From Actinokineospora inagensis DSM 44258 (GTDB lineage Bacteria > Actinomycetota > Actinomycetes > Mycobacteriales > Pseudonocardiaceae): 64,000 nucleotides of DNA. The stretch is taken from positions 62,001 to 126,000 of the forward strand of contig NZ_AXWW01000010.1 of the NCBI RefSeq assembly GCF_000482865.1, in the 5' to 3' direction. How positions within the stretch are numbered: the first letter of the stretch is position 1; each line of letters begins with the position of its first letter. Below the pieces are notes generated by a model. The model searched no databases, had not been told where the DNA came from, and saw only the letters and a list, made by a program, of their open reading frames with translations. The position numbers and the translations under genes were made by a program. This document shows, piece by piece, positions 26,202 to 34,122 of this stretch.

Positions 26202-28045
26202 CCATCCTCGGTCTCACCCCGATGACCCGCCCCGCCGCCGCTTCGAGCGACAGCGCGGTGGACAAGAACGGTGCGGAGAAGAACGGTTCCGAGAAGGCCC
26301 CCGCCTTCGCGAACCTGTTGCAGTCCCTGGCCAACGACCCGGCGGCGACCACGCCGGGCAAGGCCGGTTCTGCCGACGCCCACGCGGGCCCGGCCAAGTC
26401 CAAAAAGGACGAGAAGCACGACTCGACCGATCAAGCGGACCTCACGTCCGGCGCGGTGCTGCCGACTCTGGGGTTGCCGTTCGGAACGGTCGCGGTGACC
26501 CCCCAGGTCGCCACCGCCGTGCGCACCGGGACCACCGGAACCACCGGGACTTTCGAGACCGCTGGGACTTTCGAAACCCCCGGGTCGACCGGGGTGACCG
26601 TCGCGCAGCCGGTGGCCGAGTCCACCCCGGTCGCCGCGAGCAAGGTGGCGCTGACCGGGCCGATGGTCGTGCCGACCGCTCCGAGCCAGGCGGGCCGGAC
26701 CGGTGAGACCGGTCAGGTCGCGCCGAACACCCAGGTTCCCGCCGCCGCGGCGTCCCACCCCGCCGCGGCGGCGGTGTCCACCGGGACACCCGCGCCCACC
26801 GCTGAGCCCGCCGCGGTCCAGGTCGGGGCCACTGCCGGGGTCACTGCGCCGGTGGACGTCCAGCAGGCCGCCCAGGGTGCGGATCGGGTGCTGGGTGGCG
26901 AGACGGGTGCGAAGCCCGAGGTCCCGACCGGCCCGGCCGACAAGACCGCCGTGGACATCGCGACCACCCAGTCGGCACCGACCGACCTCTCCGGCACCGC
27001 GCAGGCCAACGGCCTCGCCGCGGTCACCGGTGACGCGCGCCCCCAGGTCGGGGCCAACCCCGCGACCCCCTCGGTGGCCAACCCGGTGACCGACCCGGTG
27101 ACCAACCCGGTGATGAACCCGGTGACCGCCCCGGTGATGAACCCGGTCGCCGTCGCCCAGATCGCCGTCGACCAGCCGGTCGCCCCGGTCGCGCCGACGA
27201 CCCAGGGCAAGGCGACCGAGCCGAGCGTGCCGAGCCAGGCGGGCGCGCCCGCCGTCGAGGCCACCGCCACGCAGACCGCGGCAGGCGCCAAGACCGAGTC
27301 CGGCAAGGGCAAGCACGGCGACAAGGACGACAAGGACGACAAGGACGACAAGGACAAGCGGGACGAGCAGCGGCCCGGTCAGCCGGTCGGCGCCGCCGAC
27401 CGGCAGGCCACCCAGTCCGGCCAGGTTTCCCCGGCAGCTCCGTCCACTGTGGACATCAAGGTCCAGCCGTCCACCCAGGACACCGCGCAGGTCGCCCCGG
27501 TCGCGGTGCCGACCGTGGAGCTGACCGCGACCCGCACCCCGTCGGTCCAGGCCACCAGCGCCCCGACCGCCCCCCAGACCCCGGTGCCGACGCAGAACGC
27601 GCACCGGCTGGCCGCGGAGATCACCCCGCTGCGCGGCCACAACGGCGACCACGCGCTGACCGTGCACCTGCACCCGGTCGACCTCGGCCCGGTCGTGGTC
27701 ACCGCGCGGATCCACGGCGGCGACATCCACCTCGACCTCGGCGGCGCGACCGCCGCGGGCCGGGAGGCGTTGCGCGCCGCGCTGCCCGAACTGCGCCGCG
27801 AACTGGAGCAGGCCGGGTTCACCTCGACGGTGGTCGGCGACTCGCTGAACGCCGGGACGAACGCCAACTCCGGCGGCGACCAGCGGTCCCAGTGGGACCA
27901 GTGGACCGCCGACGCGCGCGACCGGTCGAACTCGAACGCCAACCAGTACCCCGGCGGCGAGACCCGGCGGGTCACCCCCGAATCCCCCGTGACCACCACC
28001 AGCACCCCCGCGCGCGGCGCGGGCGTGCTCGACCTGCACGCCTGA
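26198..28045 (+). CDS. fliK: Flagellar hook-length control protein FliK
   Basis: FliK is the secreted ruler that measures hook length and switches export to filament proteins. The 615-residue chain is mostly low complexity (Pro/Ala/Thr/Val/Gln), with a repeated NPVT/NPVM segment near residues 292-315 and a lysine/aspartate run of DKDDKDDKDDKDKRDE near 370. The conserved C-terminal domain is at about 470-550: HALTVHLHPVDLGPVVVTAR, GREALRAALPELRRELEQAG. Length and disorder fit a ruler. The ATG overlaps the hydrolase stop. Confidence 0.9.
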   Translation: MTILGLTPMTRPAAASSDSAVDKNGAEKNGSEKAPAFANLLQSLANDPAATTPGKAGSADAHAGPAKSKKDEKHDSTDQADLTSGAVLPTLGLPFGTVAVTPQVATAVRTGTTGTTGTFETAGTFETPGSTGVTVAQPVAESTPVAASKVALTGPMVVPTAPSQAGRTGETGQVAPNTQVPAAAASHPAAAAVSTGTPAPTAEPAAVQVGATAGVTAPVDVQQAAQGADRVLGGETGAKPEVPTGPADKTAVDIATTQSAPTDLSGTAQANGLAAVTGDARPQVGANPATPSVANPVTDPVTNPVMNPVTAPVMNPVAVAQIAVDQPVAPVAPTTQGKATEPSVPSQAGAPAVEATATQTAAGAKTESGKGKHGDKDDKDDKDDKDKRDEQRPGQPVGAADRQATQSGQVSPAAPSTVDIKVQPSTQDTAQVAPVAVPTVELTATRTPSVQATSAPTAPQTPVPTQNAHRLAAEITPLRGHNGDHALTVHLHPVDLGPVVVTARIHGGDIHLDLGGATAAGREALRAALPELRRELEQAGFTSTVVGDSLNAGTNANSGGDQRSQWDQWTADARDRSNSNANQYPGGETRRVTPESPVTTTSTPARGAGVLDLHA

Positions 28046-28065
28046 GCGACGAGCAAGGAGCGCCT

Positions 28066-28488
28066 GTGACCACCCCGATCTCCGGCCAGAGCCAGACCGG
28101 CTCGACCACCACCACGTCCAGCACGTCGGGCGGCGCGAACGCGCTGACCTCGCTGGACTCGCAGGCGTTCCTCAAGCTGCTGGTCGCCCAGTTGCGCTAC
28201 CAGGACCCGGACAACCCGACCGACCCGACGCAGTTCATGAGCCAGACCGCGACGCTGACCCAGGTGCAGAAGCTCACCGACCTGACCAACGCCGAGACGA
28301 GCATGCTCACCTCGTCGCTCAGCGCGCAGGCGAGCAACCTGGTCGGCAAGACGGTCAGCTACAAGACCAAGGTCGACGGCGACACGATGACCGGCACGGT
28401 CACCGCCGCCACCTTCGGCGCCAGCCCCACTGTTCGCATCGGCAACACGGACGTGCCGCTCTCGATGGTCACGGGCCAGAAGTCCTGA
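28066..28488 (+). CDS. flgD: Flagellar hook assembly scaffold protein FlgD
   Basis: FlgD caps the growing hook. The 140-residue protein has a disordered N-terminus of about 25 residues, then the FlgD core LDSQAFLKLLVAQLRYQDP, NPTDPTQFMSQTATLTQVQ and a short C-terminal beta domain, the compact form found in Gram-positive bacteria. GTG start with AAGGAG seven bases upstream. It lies 20 bases after fliK and 89 before flgE, the normal order. Confidence 0.94.
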   Translation: MTTPISGQSQTGSTTTTSSTSGGANALTSLDSQAFLKLLVAQLRYQDPDNPTDPTQFMSQTATLTQVQKLTDLTNAETSMLTSSLSAQASNLVGKTVSYKTKVDGDTMTGTVTAATFGASPTVRIGNTDVPLSMVTGQKS

Positions 28489-28577
28489 CCAACTCCCCCG
28501 TGACCCGGTTACACGGATGGACGCCGGTCACGCCCATCAGAGCCACAACGGCACCAACGAGAAAAGGCTGAACCCCC

Positions 28578-29408
28578 ATGTTGCGTTCCCTCTTCGCGGG
28601 CATCAGCGGCCTGCGCGCCCACCAGACCATGATGGACATCACCGGCAACAACATCGCCAACGTCAACACCAGTGGCTTCAAGAGCTCCGCGCTCGTGTTC
28701 GAGGACGCGCTCAGCCAGAGCATCCGCACCGCCGCCGCCGCGGGCGCCAACACCGCCGCGCAGAACCCGGCCCAGGTCGGTCTGGGTGTGAAGGCCGCGG
28801 GCACCAGCGTCAACTTCACCCAGGGCAACAGCCAGTTGACCAACCGCACCGAGGACATGCTGATCCAGGGCGAGGGCTTCTTCGTGATCGACAACGCCGG
28901 CACCCAGGCCTACACGCGGGCGGGCTCGATGGCGTCGGACTCGGCGGGCCGGATCACCTCCGCCGACGGCGGCCTGGTGCAGGGCTGGATGGCCAACAAC
29001 GGCGTCATCGACCAGACCCAGCCGACCACCGCGCTGACCATCGACTCGGCCAAGTACGCCTCCTACTCGCTGTCCCCGGACGGCACCCTGGTCGGCGTGC
29101 TGGCCTCCGACGGCACCCAGCAGAACATCGGCCGGATCGCGGTCGCCAAGTTCTCCAACGTGACCGGCCTGGAGAAGATCGGCGGCACGTTGTACCGGGC
29201 GACCGCCAACTCGGGCAACGCGCAGATCAACGCGCCCGGCTCGAACGGCATGGGCGTGCTGGTCTCCGGCGCGCTGGAGATGTCCAATGTGGACCTCGCC
29301 CAGGAGCTGACCAACCTGATCATCGCCCAGCGCGGTTTCCAGGCCAACTCCAAGGTCATCAGCACCTCCGACGAGCTGCTGCAGGACCTGATGAACCTCA
29401 AGCGCTAG
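28578..29408 (+). CDS. flgE: Flagellar hook protein (FlgE/FlgG family)
   Basis: The 276-residue exported protein starts LRSLFAGISGLRAHQTMMD with TGNNIANVNTSGFKSS, the hook/rod signature, and closes with ELTNLIIAQRGFQANSKVIS and LQDLMNLKR. Position after flgD and length near the Bacillus hook protein make it the hook subunit FlgE. It is close to FlgG in size, and no separate flgF or flgG is in the window, so it could serve more than one role or the distal rod genes lie elsewhere. ATG start; no sigma-28-type site precedes it. Confidence 0.9.
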   Translation: MLRSLFAGISGLRAHQTMMDITGNNIANVNTSGFKSSALVFEDALSQSIRTAAAAGANTAAQNPAQVGLGVKAAGTSVNFTQGNSQLTNRTEDMLIQGEGFFVIDNAGTQAYTRAGSMASDSAGRITSADGGLVQGWMANNGVIDQTQPTTALTIDSAKYASYSLSPDGTLVGVLASDGTQQNIGRIAVAKFSNVTGLEKIGGTLYRATANSGNAQINAPGSNGMGVLVSGALEMSNVDLAQELTNLIIAQRGFQANSKVISTSDELLQDLMNLKR

Positions 29409-29432
29409 TGACAACCCGGGCAGGCGGTTCAC

Positions 29433-29460
29433 CTCAATCCGGTGGGCCGCCTGCCGATGT
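29433..29460 (+). promoter_or_regulatory. Sigma-28-type promoter of flbD-motA-motB-fliL
   Basis: CTCAA, 15 bases, GCCGATGT, ending 58 bases before the flbD GTG. It splits the long operon so that motor genes can be expressed late. Confidence 0.65.
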
Positions 29461-29518
29461 TCCACCTGTAGGGGTCCACGGACGGGCCCAACCGGACGGC
29501 ACCCCAAGGACGGACGCT

Positions 29519-29812
29519 GTGATACTGCTGAATCGGCTGAACGGTCAGCCCTTCGCCTTGAACCCAGACCTGCTCGAACGCGCCGAGTCGACCCCCGACA
29601 CCGTCATCACGCTGGTGAACGGGGCCAAGTACGTGGTCGCGCAGTCCCTCGACGAGCTCGCCGCGCTGGTGCGCGAGCACCGCGCGGTGATCCTCGGCCA
29701 GGCCCAGGAGGCCGCCGAGTACGCCGCCGCGCACGGGCCGCGCCCGGTCCCGACCCTGGTCGACGACGACACCGAGGCCACCCTGCTGCACCTGCCGGAA
29801 AGGGGACAGTGA
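29519..29812 (+). CDS. flbD: FlbD family flagellar protein
   Basis: The 97-residue protein begins MILLNRLNGQPFALNPDLLE and continues TPDTVITLVNGAKYVVAQS, the full FlbD/SwrD family pattern. In Bacillus the homologue SwrD raises motor power. Here it has a C-terminal extension of about 35 residues rich in Ala, Pro and acidic residues. GTG start with AAGGA eight bases upstream. Its stop overlaps the motA ATG by one base, so it is tied to the stator genes. No DNA-binding domain is present, so it is not the Caulobacter regulator of the same name. Confidence 0.9.
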   Translation: MILLNRLNGQPFALNPDLLERAESTPDTVITLVNGAKYVVAQSLDELAALVREHRAVILGQAQEAAEYAAAHGPRPVPTLVDDDTEATLLHLPERGQ

Positions 29813-30579
29813 TGGATCCGGCAAGTCTGGCGGGCATGGGTCTGTCCCTGGTCGCCATCTTCGTCTCCATGATCATGGAGGGCGGCAACCCGGCCTCCAT
29901 CCTGCTGCCCGCCCCGATCATCCTGGTCATCTTCGGCACCCTGGGTACCGCGATGGCCGGTGGCATGCTCAAGGACTCGCTCGGCCTGATCAACCTGATC
30001 AAGAAGGCCGTGCTGTCGAAGAAGGTGGACGGCACCGAGATCATCGACGTGGTGGTCAAGCTGGCCGACCGCGCCCGCCGCGAGGGCCTGCTGGCCCTGG
30101 AGGACGAGGCCAAGAAGGTCGACGACCCGTTCCTGCGCAAGGGCTTGGAGTTGGCCATCGACGGCACCGACTCCGAGGAGGTCCGGGAGATCCTCGAGGC
30201 GGAGATCGACACGAAGCGCAAGGCCGACAAGGCGGGCGCCAAGATCTTCAACGACATGGGCGGTTTCGCGCCGACCATCGGCATCATCGGCACCGTGCTC
30301 GGCCTGGTGCACGTGTTGGAGAACCTCTCCGACCCGAGCACGCTGGGTGAGCTGATCGCGGGCGCCTTCGTGGCGACCCTGTTCGGCGTGATGACGGCGA
30401 ACGTGATCTGGCTGCCGATGGCCAACCGGCTCAAGCGGATCAGCGAGCTGGAGTGCGAGCAGATGCAACTGGCGCTCGAAGGCGTGCTGGCCATCCAGGC
30501 CGGGTCCAACCCGCGCCTGGTCGCCCGCAAGCTGCGCAGCCTGGTGCCCGCCTCCGCCGAGCAGGACAAGGCAGCCTGA
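29812..30579 (+). CDS. motA: Flagellar motor stator protein MotA
   Basis: MotA and MotB form the proton channel that turns the rotor. The 255-residue membrane protein has four hydrophobic segments: two near the N-terminus (LAGMGLSLVAIFVSMIMEGG, SILLPAPIILVIFGTLGTA) and two at about 140-200 (FAPTIGIIGTVLGLVHVLEN, GAFVATLFGVMTANVIWLPM). The cytoplasmic loop is charged. Proline-bearing motif FAPTIGIIGTVLGL is the family signature. A GTG one codon upstream is possible; ATG at 29812 has a better spaced AGGGG. It is coupled with flbD and motB by one-base overlaps. Confidence 0.95.
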   Translation: MDPASLAGMGLSLVAIFVSMIMEGGNPASILLPAPIILVIFGTLGTAMAGGMLKDSLGLINLIKKAVLSKKVDGTEIIDVVVKLADRARREGLLALEDEAKKVDDPFLRKGLELAIDGTDSEEVREILEAEIDTKRKADKAGAKIFNDMGGFAPTIGIIGTVLGLVHVLENLSDPSTLGELIAGAFVATLFGVMTANVIWLPMANRLKRISELECEQMQLALEGVLAIQAGSNPRLVARKLRSLVPASAEQDKAA

Positions 30580-31475
30580 TGTCCGGGCCGAAGCGCGGTA
30601 GGCGCCACGGCGGCGGTCACGACGAGGAGCACGAGAACCACGAGCGCTGGCTGCTCACCTACTCGGACATGATCACGCTGCTGATGGTGCTGTTCATCGT
30701 CATGTTCGCCATGTCCACGGTGGACGCGAAGAAGTTCGACCAGCTCAAGGAGAGCCTGGCTGGCGCCTTCGGCGGCAGCCAGACGCTGGTGACCGGCGGC
30801 TCGTCGGGCAGCCCGGACACCTCCGGGGTCAGCCCGGACCAGATCGACCTGCAGTCCGCCGCGGGCGGTCAGGGCGCGGACGTGACCACGTTGTCCAAGC
30901 AGGAGCAGGACAAGGCGGTGCAGCAGAACGACCGCGCCAAGGCGGCCGCCGACCTGCAGAAGGCGCGGGACGAGGTCGCCAAGCTCAAGGCCATCGAGCA
31001 GAAGATGACCGAGCTGCTGGCCAAGCAGGGCCTGGCCGACAGCGTGCAGTTCAGCATCGACCAGCGCGGCCTGGTCGTCACGATCATCACCAGCTCGGTG
31101 GTGTTCGGCGGCGACAGCGCCGAACTGCTCAGCCAGGGCAAGGAGGTGTTGGACGCGGTCGCCCCGGCGCTCGTGGCCATCCCGAACCACCTGGAGGTCG
31201 GCGGGCACACCAACCAGTTGCCGGTGCCGACGAAGAACTACCCCAGCGCCTGGGAGCTGTCCACCGCTCGCGCGTCGAGCGTGGTCCGCTACCTGCTGGG
31301 CAAGGGCATGACCGCCGACCGGATGACGGCAGCGGGCTACGCCGACACGAAACCGCTCTACCCGCCAAGCGACCCGCTCTCGATCACCCGGAACCGCCGG
31401 GTCGAGGTGGTCGTGCTGTCCGACCAGTCCGCCGAGGTCAAGGCCCTGTTGCCGACCGCGGCGGCGGAGAAGTGA
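30579..31475 (+). CDS. motB: Flagellar motor stator protein MotB
   Basis: MotB anchors the stator to peptidoglycan and carries the proton-binding Asp. The 298-residue protein has a basic/His-rich start, one membrane helix at about 28-48 with TYSDMITLLMVLFIVMFAM (the D after YS is the proton site), a plug/linker with long coiled-coil segment near 100-145, and an OmpA-like peptidoglycan-binding domain at about 160-290 (VVFGGDSAELLS, LEVGGHTNQLPVP, LSTARASSVVRYLL, NRRVEVVVL). All key parts are intact. Its ATG overlaps the motA stop by one base. Confidence 0.95.
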   Translation: MSGPKRGRRHGGGHDEEHENHERWLLTYSDMITLLMVLFIVMFAMSTVDAKKFDQLKESLAGAFGGSQTLVTGGSSGSPDTSGVSPDQIDLQSAAGGQGADVTTLSKQEQDKAVQQNDRAKAAADLQKARDEVAKLKAIEQKMTELLAKQGLADSVQFSIDQRGLVVTIITSSVVFGGDSAELLSQGKEVLDAVAPALVAIPNHLEVGGHTNQLPVPTKNYPSAWELSTARASSVVRYLLGKGMTADRMTAAGYADTKPLYPPSDPLSITRNRRVEVVVLSDQSAEVKALLPTAAAEK

Positions 31476-31494
31476 ACCGGAGGGAGGAACAACG

Positions 31495-31932
31495 ATGAGC
31501 AAGGACAAGGACAAAGACAAGAAGGACGAGGGCACCGAGCCCAAGAAGAAGTCCAAGAAGCTGTTGATCATCATCCTGGCCGTGGTGCTGCTGGGCGGTG
31601 GTGGCGGCGCGTACTTCGTGCTCGGCTCCTCCGGTACGTCGGCACCCACGCCGGGCAAGGTGCTGGCACTGGACGCGGTGACGATGAACCTCACCGACGG
31701 GCACTACCTGAAGCTGAAGCTGGCCCTGCAGACCACCTCGTCGGCCAGCGCCGACCTGGACGGCAGCAAGGCGCTCGACCTGGCGGTCGCGCAGTTCAGC
31801 AACAAGACGGTGGCCGAGCTGTCCAGCAACCAGGCGCGGGAGACCCAGAAGAGTGAATTGAAGGAGAAGATCGGCAAGGCGTATGACGAGGAAGTGATGG
31901 ACATCTACCTCACCGAGTTCGTCATGCAGTAA
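31495..31932 (+). CDS. fliL: Flagellar basal body-associated protein FliL
   Basis: FliL forms rings around the stator and supports torque. The 145-residue protein has a very Lys/Asp-rich N-terminus (KDKDKDKKDEG), a single membrane helix at about 24-46 (LLIIILAVVLLGGGGGAYFVL), and an extracytoplasmic domain with LALDAVTMNLTDGHYLKLKL and EVMDIYLTEFVMQ at the end. GGAGG precedes the ATG. It is 19 bases after motB and 65 before fliM; a short 6-bp stem lies in that gap. Confidence 0.92.
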   Translation: MSKDKDKDKKDEGTEPKKKSKKLLIIILAVVLLGGGGGAYFVLGSSGTSAPTPGKVLALDAVTMNLTDGHYLKLKLALQTTSSASADLDGSKALDLAVAQFSNKTVAELSSNQARETQKSELKEKIGKAYDEEVMDIYLTEFVMQ

Positions 31933-31962
31933 CCCGATCGGTCGGCATCGGCCGACAACTCG

Positions 31963-31990
31963 CTCAGGTACCCGGCGGTCCGGCCGATGA
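31963..31990 (+). promoter_or_regulatory. Sigma-28-type promoter of fliM and downstream export genes
   Basis: CTCAG, 15 bases, GCCGATGA, ending seven bases before the fliM GTG. The spacing means the transcript would start at or next to the start codon (leaderless). Confidence 0.65.
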
Positions 31991-31997
31991 AGGCGTC

Positions 31998-32957
31998 GTG
32001 CAGACACCTTCGTCATCACCGGGCCGTCGGGCTGGCGGCGCCAAGACCGGCGGCCTGGTCACCGACGGTCGTCCGCTCTCCAGCTACGACTTCCTGAGTC
32101 CGGCGAAGCTGCCCCGCGAGCACCTGCGCACGCTCCAGGTCGCCTACGAGACGTTCGCGCACCGGCTGGCCATCCTGCTGACCTCGCAGTTGCGGGTGGT
32201 CTGCCGCGTCACCGTGCAGTCGGTCGACCAGATCTCCACCGACGAGTACCTCGCGCGCGAGGTCGAGCCGGTGGTGGTCGCCCCGCTGCGGTTCGACCCG
32301 CTGCCGGGCACCGCCATCCTGGAGCTGACCCAGGCCACCACGCTGACCCTGATCGACCACCTGCTCGGCGGGTCCGGCGGCAAGCAGCACGTGCGCCCGC
32401 TGACCGACCTGGAGACCCCGCTGGTGCGCGACCTGCTCGGCGACGTGCTGGCCGAGCTGAAGATCGGCCTGGCCGAGTTCGTCCGGGTCGACCCGATCCT
32501 GGGCGCCCTGGAGTACAACCCGCAGTTGGTCCAGGTCGGCGGCCCGGCCGACGTCATGGTCGCCGCCGGGTTCGACCTGCACGTCGGCGAGGCCGAGTCC
32601 ACCCTCACGCTGACCGTCCCGCTGCAGTCCGTGCTGCCCTCGCTGCAGAAGCACAGCGAGAGCGCCGAGGTGACCGCCGGTGAGCGCGCCGCCCAACTGG
32701 CCGCGCGCGACCTGCTCACCCAGGGGCTGCGCGAGGTCCCGGTGGAGGTCTCGGTCCGGTTCGCCCCGGCCCGGCTGCGCTCGGACGACCTGTTCGACCT
32801 GCGCCCCGGCGACCTGCTCTCGATCGGCCACCCGGTGAGCCGCCCGCTCGACATCACCACGGCGGGCCGGGTGTTCGGCCACGCCGTCGCCACCAAGCAG
32901 GGTGCCCGCCTGGCCTGCCAGGTCGTGGCCGCGAACAAGGAGGACGCGCACGCATGA
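31998..32957 (+). CDS. fliM: Flagellar motor switch protein FliM
   Basis: FliM links FliG to FliN in the C ring and normally receives CheY-P. The 319-residue protein has the FliM middle domain ([27 protein letters not shown] region) and a C-terminal SpoA domain ([33 protein letters not shown]). The N-terminal 30 residues are a Pro/Ser/Gly/Arg-rich tail without the usual LSQxEIDALL peptide that docks CheY. The GTG at 31998 has no ribosome binding site, and a sigma-28-type promoter ends seven bases upstream, so translation may be leaderless. An upstream start carrying the docking peptide is not present in frame. Confidence 0.93.
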   Translation: MQTPSSSPGRRAGGAKTGGLVTDGRPLSSYDFLSPAKLPREHLRTLQVAYETFAHRLAILLTSQLRVVCRVTVQSVDQISTDEYLAREVEPVVVAPLRFDPLPGTAILELTQATTLTLIDHLLGGSGGKQHVRPLTDLETPLVRDLLGDVLAELKIGLAEFVRVDPILGALEYNPQLVQVGGPADVMVAAGFDLHVGEAESTLTLTVPLQSVLPSLQKHSESAEVTAGERAAQLAARDLLTQGLREVPVEVSVRFAPARLRSDDLFDLRPGDLLSIGHPVSRPLDITTAGRVFGHAVATKQGARLACQVVAANKEDAHA

Positions 32958-33685
32958 CCAGCACGCACACCGACTCCGCCGCCGCCGTCCGCGCGGCCGC
33001 CGAGGCCGCGCTCGCCGTGCTGCCCGCCAGCGAGGCGCTCACCGCGGGCGCCCCGGTCACCGACCCGGCGACGCTGGCGCTGCCCGGCGCGGCCGTGTGC
33101 GCCGACCTGAGCGGGCAGACCCAGGGCACGATCGCGGTGCTGGTCAACCAGGAGCTGGTGGAGGCGCTCAAGTCGAGCCCGCTGGGCGAGCTGGACCTCG
33201 GCGCGGCGGTGGCCCCGGCGCTGGAGGCCGCGGCCAAGGTGCTCGGCTCGGTCGCGGGCCCCGGCAGGCAGACCACCACCGAGGCCGCGCTGGCCTCGCT
33301 GGCCGAGACCGGCAACCTGGTCGGCGTCCCGCTCACCGCGGGCGCGGCCATGCACGCCGTCATCGCGCTGGCCACCCCGCGGCCCAGCGCCCCGGCGCCC
33401 CGGCAGGCAGGCCAGCCCACCCGGACCACCTCCGCCGCGATGGACCTGCTCAGCGGGGTCGAGATGGAGGTCACCGTCGAGCTCGGCCGGACCAGGATGA
33501 CCGTGCGGGAACTGCTCTCGCTGGGCTCCGGGTCGGTCATCGAGCTGGACCGGGCCGCGGGCGCCCCGGCGGACGTGCTGGTCAACGGCAGGCTCATCGC
33601 CCGCGGCGAGATCGTGGTCATCGACGAGAACTTCGGCATCCGGATCACCGAGATCCTCGCGGGCGCCACCGCGGACGCCATCTGA
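32954..33685 (+). CDS. fliN: Flagellar motor switch protein FliN with CheX/CheC-like N-terminal region
   Basis: The C-terminal 80 residues are the FliN SpoA domain ([54 protein letters not shown]), the lower C-ring subunit. The N-terminal 150 residues form an extra domain with the overall pattern of CheC/CheX/FliY phosphatases ([31 protein letters not shown]) but without the Glu-xx-Asn active site, so it is probably not a phosphatase. At 243 residues it is about twice the usual FliN. It overlaps fliM by four bases. Confidence 0.92.
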   Translation: MTSTHTDSAAAVRAAAEAALAVLPASEALTAGAPVTDPATLALPGAAVCADLSGQTQGTIAVLVNQELVEALKSSPLGELDLGAAVAPALEAAAKVLGSVAGPGRQTTTEAALASLAETGNLVGVPLTAGAAMHAVIALATPRPSAPAPRQAGQPTRTTSAAMDLLSGVEMEVTVELGRTRMTVRELLSLGSGSVIELDRAAGAPADVLVNGRLIARGEIVVIDENFGIRITEILAGATADAI

Positions 33686-34122
33686 TGGCCGAGATCCTGC
33701 GCGTCTTCTTCGCGCTGGTGCTGGTCATCGGCGCGCTGTGGGTCGCGGCCCGGCTGGCCAGGCGCCCGCTGCGCAACCGCCGCGCGGGCGGCCTCGACGT
33801 GCTCGCCCGCACCCAACTCTCCCGCGGCGCCGCCGTCACCGTGGTGCAGGTCGACAAGACCGCGCTGGTGCTCGGCGTCACCGACCAGCAGGTCAGCCTG
33901 CTGCACGTGGCGGACGCGGAGGCGTTCGCGGCGCCGGAACCGGTCGCCCGCACCGTCACCCCCAAGATCACCCAGCGGGCCGCCAAGACCGACGCCGGGG
34001 ACACCGCGACCGCGGCCGCGGCCAAGACCGACAAGCAGGCCGCGCTGACCGGGTCGGCGCTGTCGCCGAGCACCTGGAAGCAGGCGCTGGACGCCCTGCG
34101 CGAGCGGTCGGTGCGCAAATGA
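33685..34122 (+). CDS. fliO: Flagellar biosynthetic protein FliO
   Basis: FliO helps assemble the FliP ring of the export gate. The 145-residue protein has one N-terminal membrane helix (LRVFFALVLVIGALWVAARL), a basic stretch, and a small domain with LDVLARTQLSRGAAVTVVQV and KTALVLGVTDQQVSLLH, which is the recognisable FliO core. The tail is Ala/Thr/Lys-rich. The ATG overlaps the fliN TGA by one base, and its TGA overlaps the fliP ATG. Confidence 0.9.
   Translation: MAEILRVFFALVLVIGALWVAARLARRPLRNRRAGGLDVLARTQLSRGAAVTVVQVDKTALVLGVTDQQVSLLHVADAEAFAAPEPVARTVTPKITQRAAKTDAGDTATAAAAKTDKQAALTGSALSPSTWKQALDALRERSVRK

Noticed and set aside
26153-28039. 628-residue antisense frame over fliK
   Set aside because: It is a Gly/Arg/Val shadow of the low-complexity fliK gene, with no start signal.
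29607-31694. 695-residue antisense frame over flbD-motA-motB
   Set aside because: It covers three clear motor genes; its composition is that of a reverse shadow frame.
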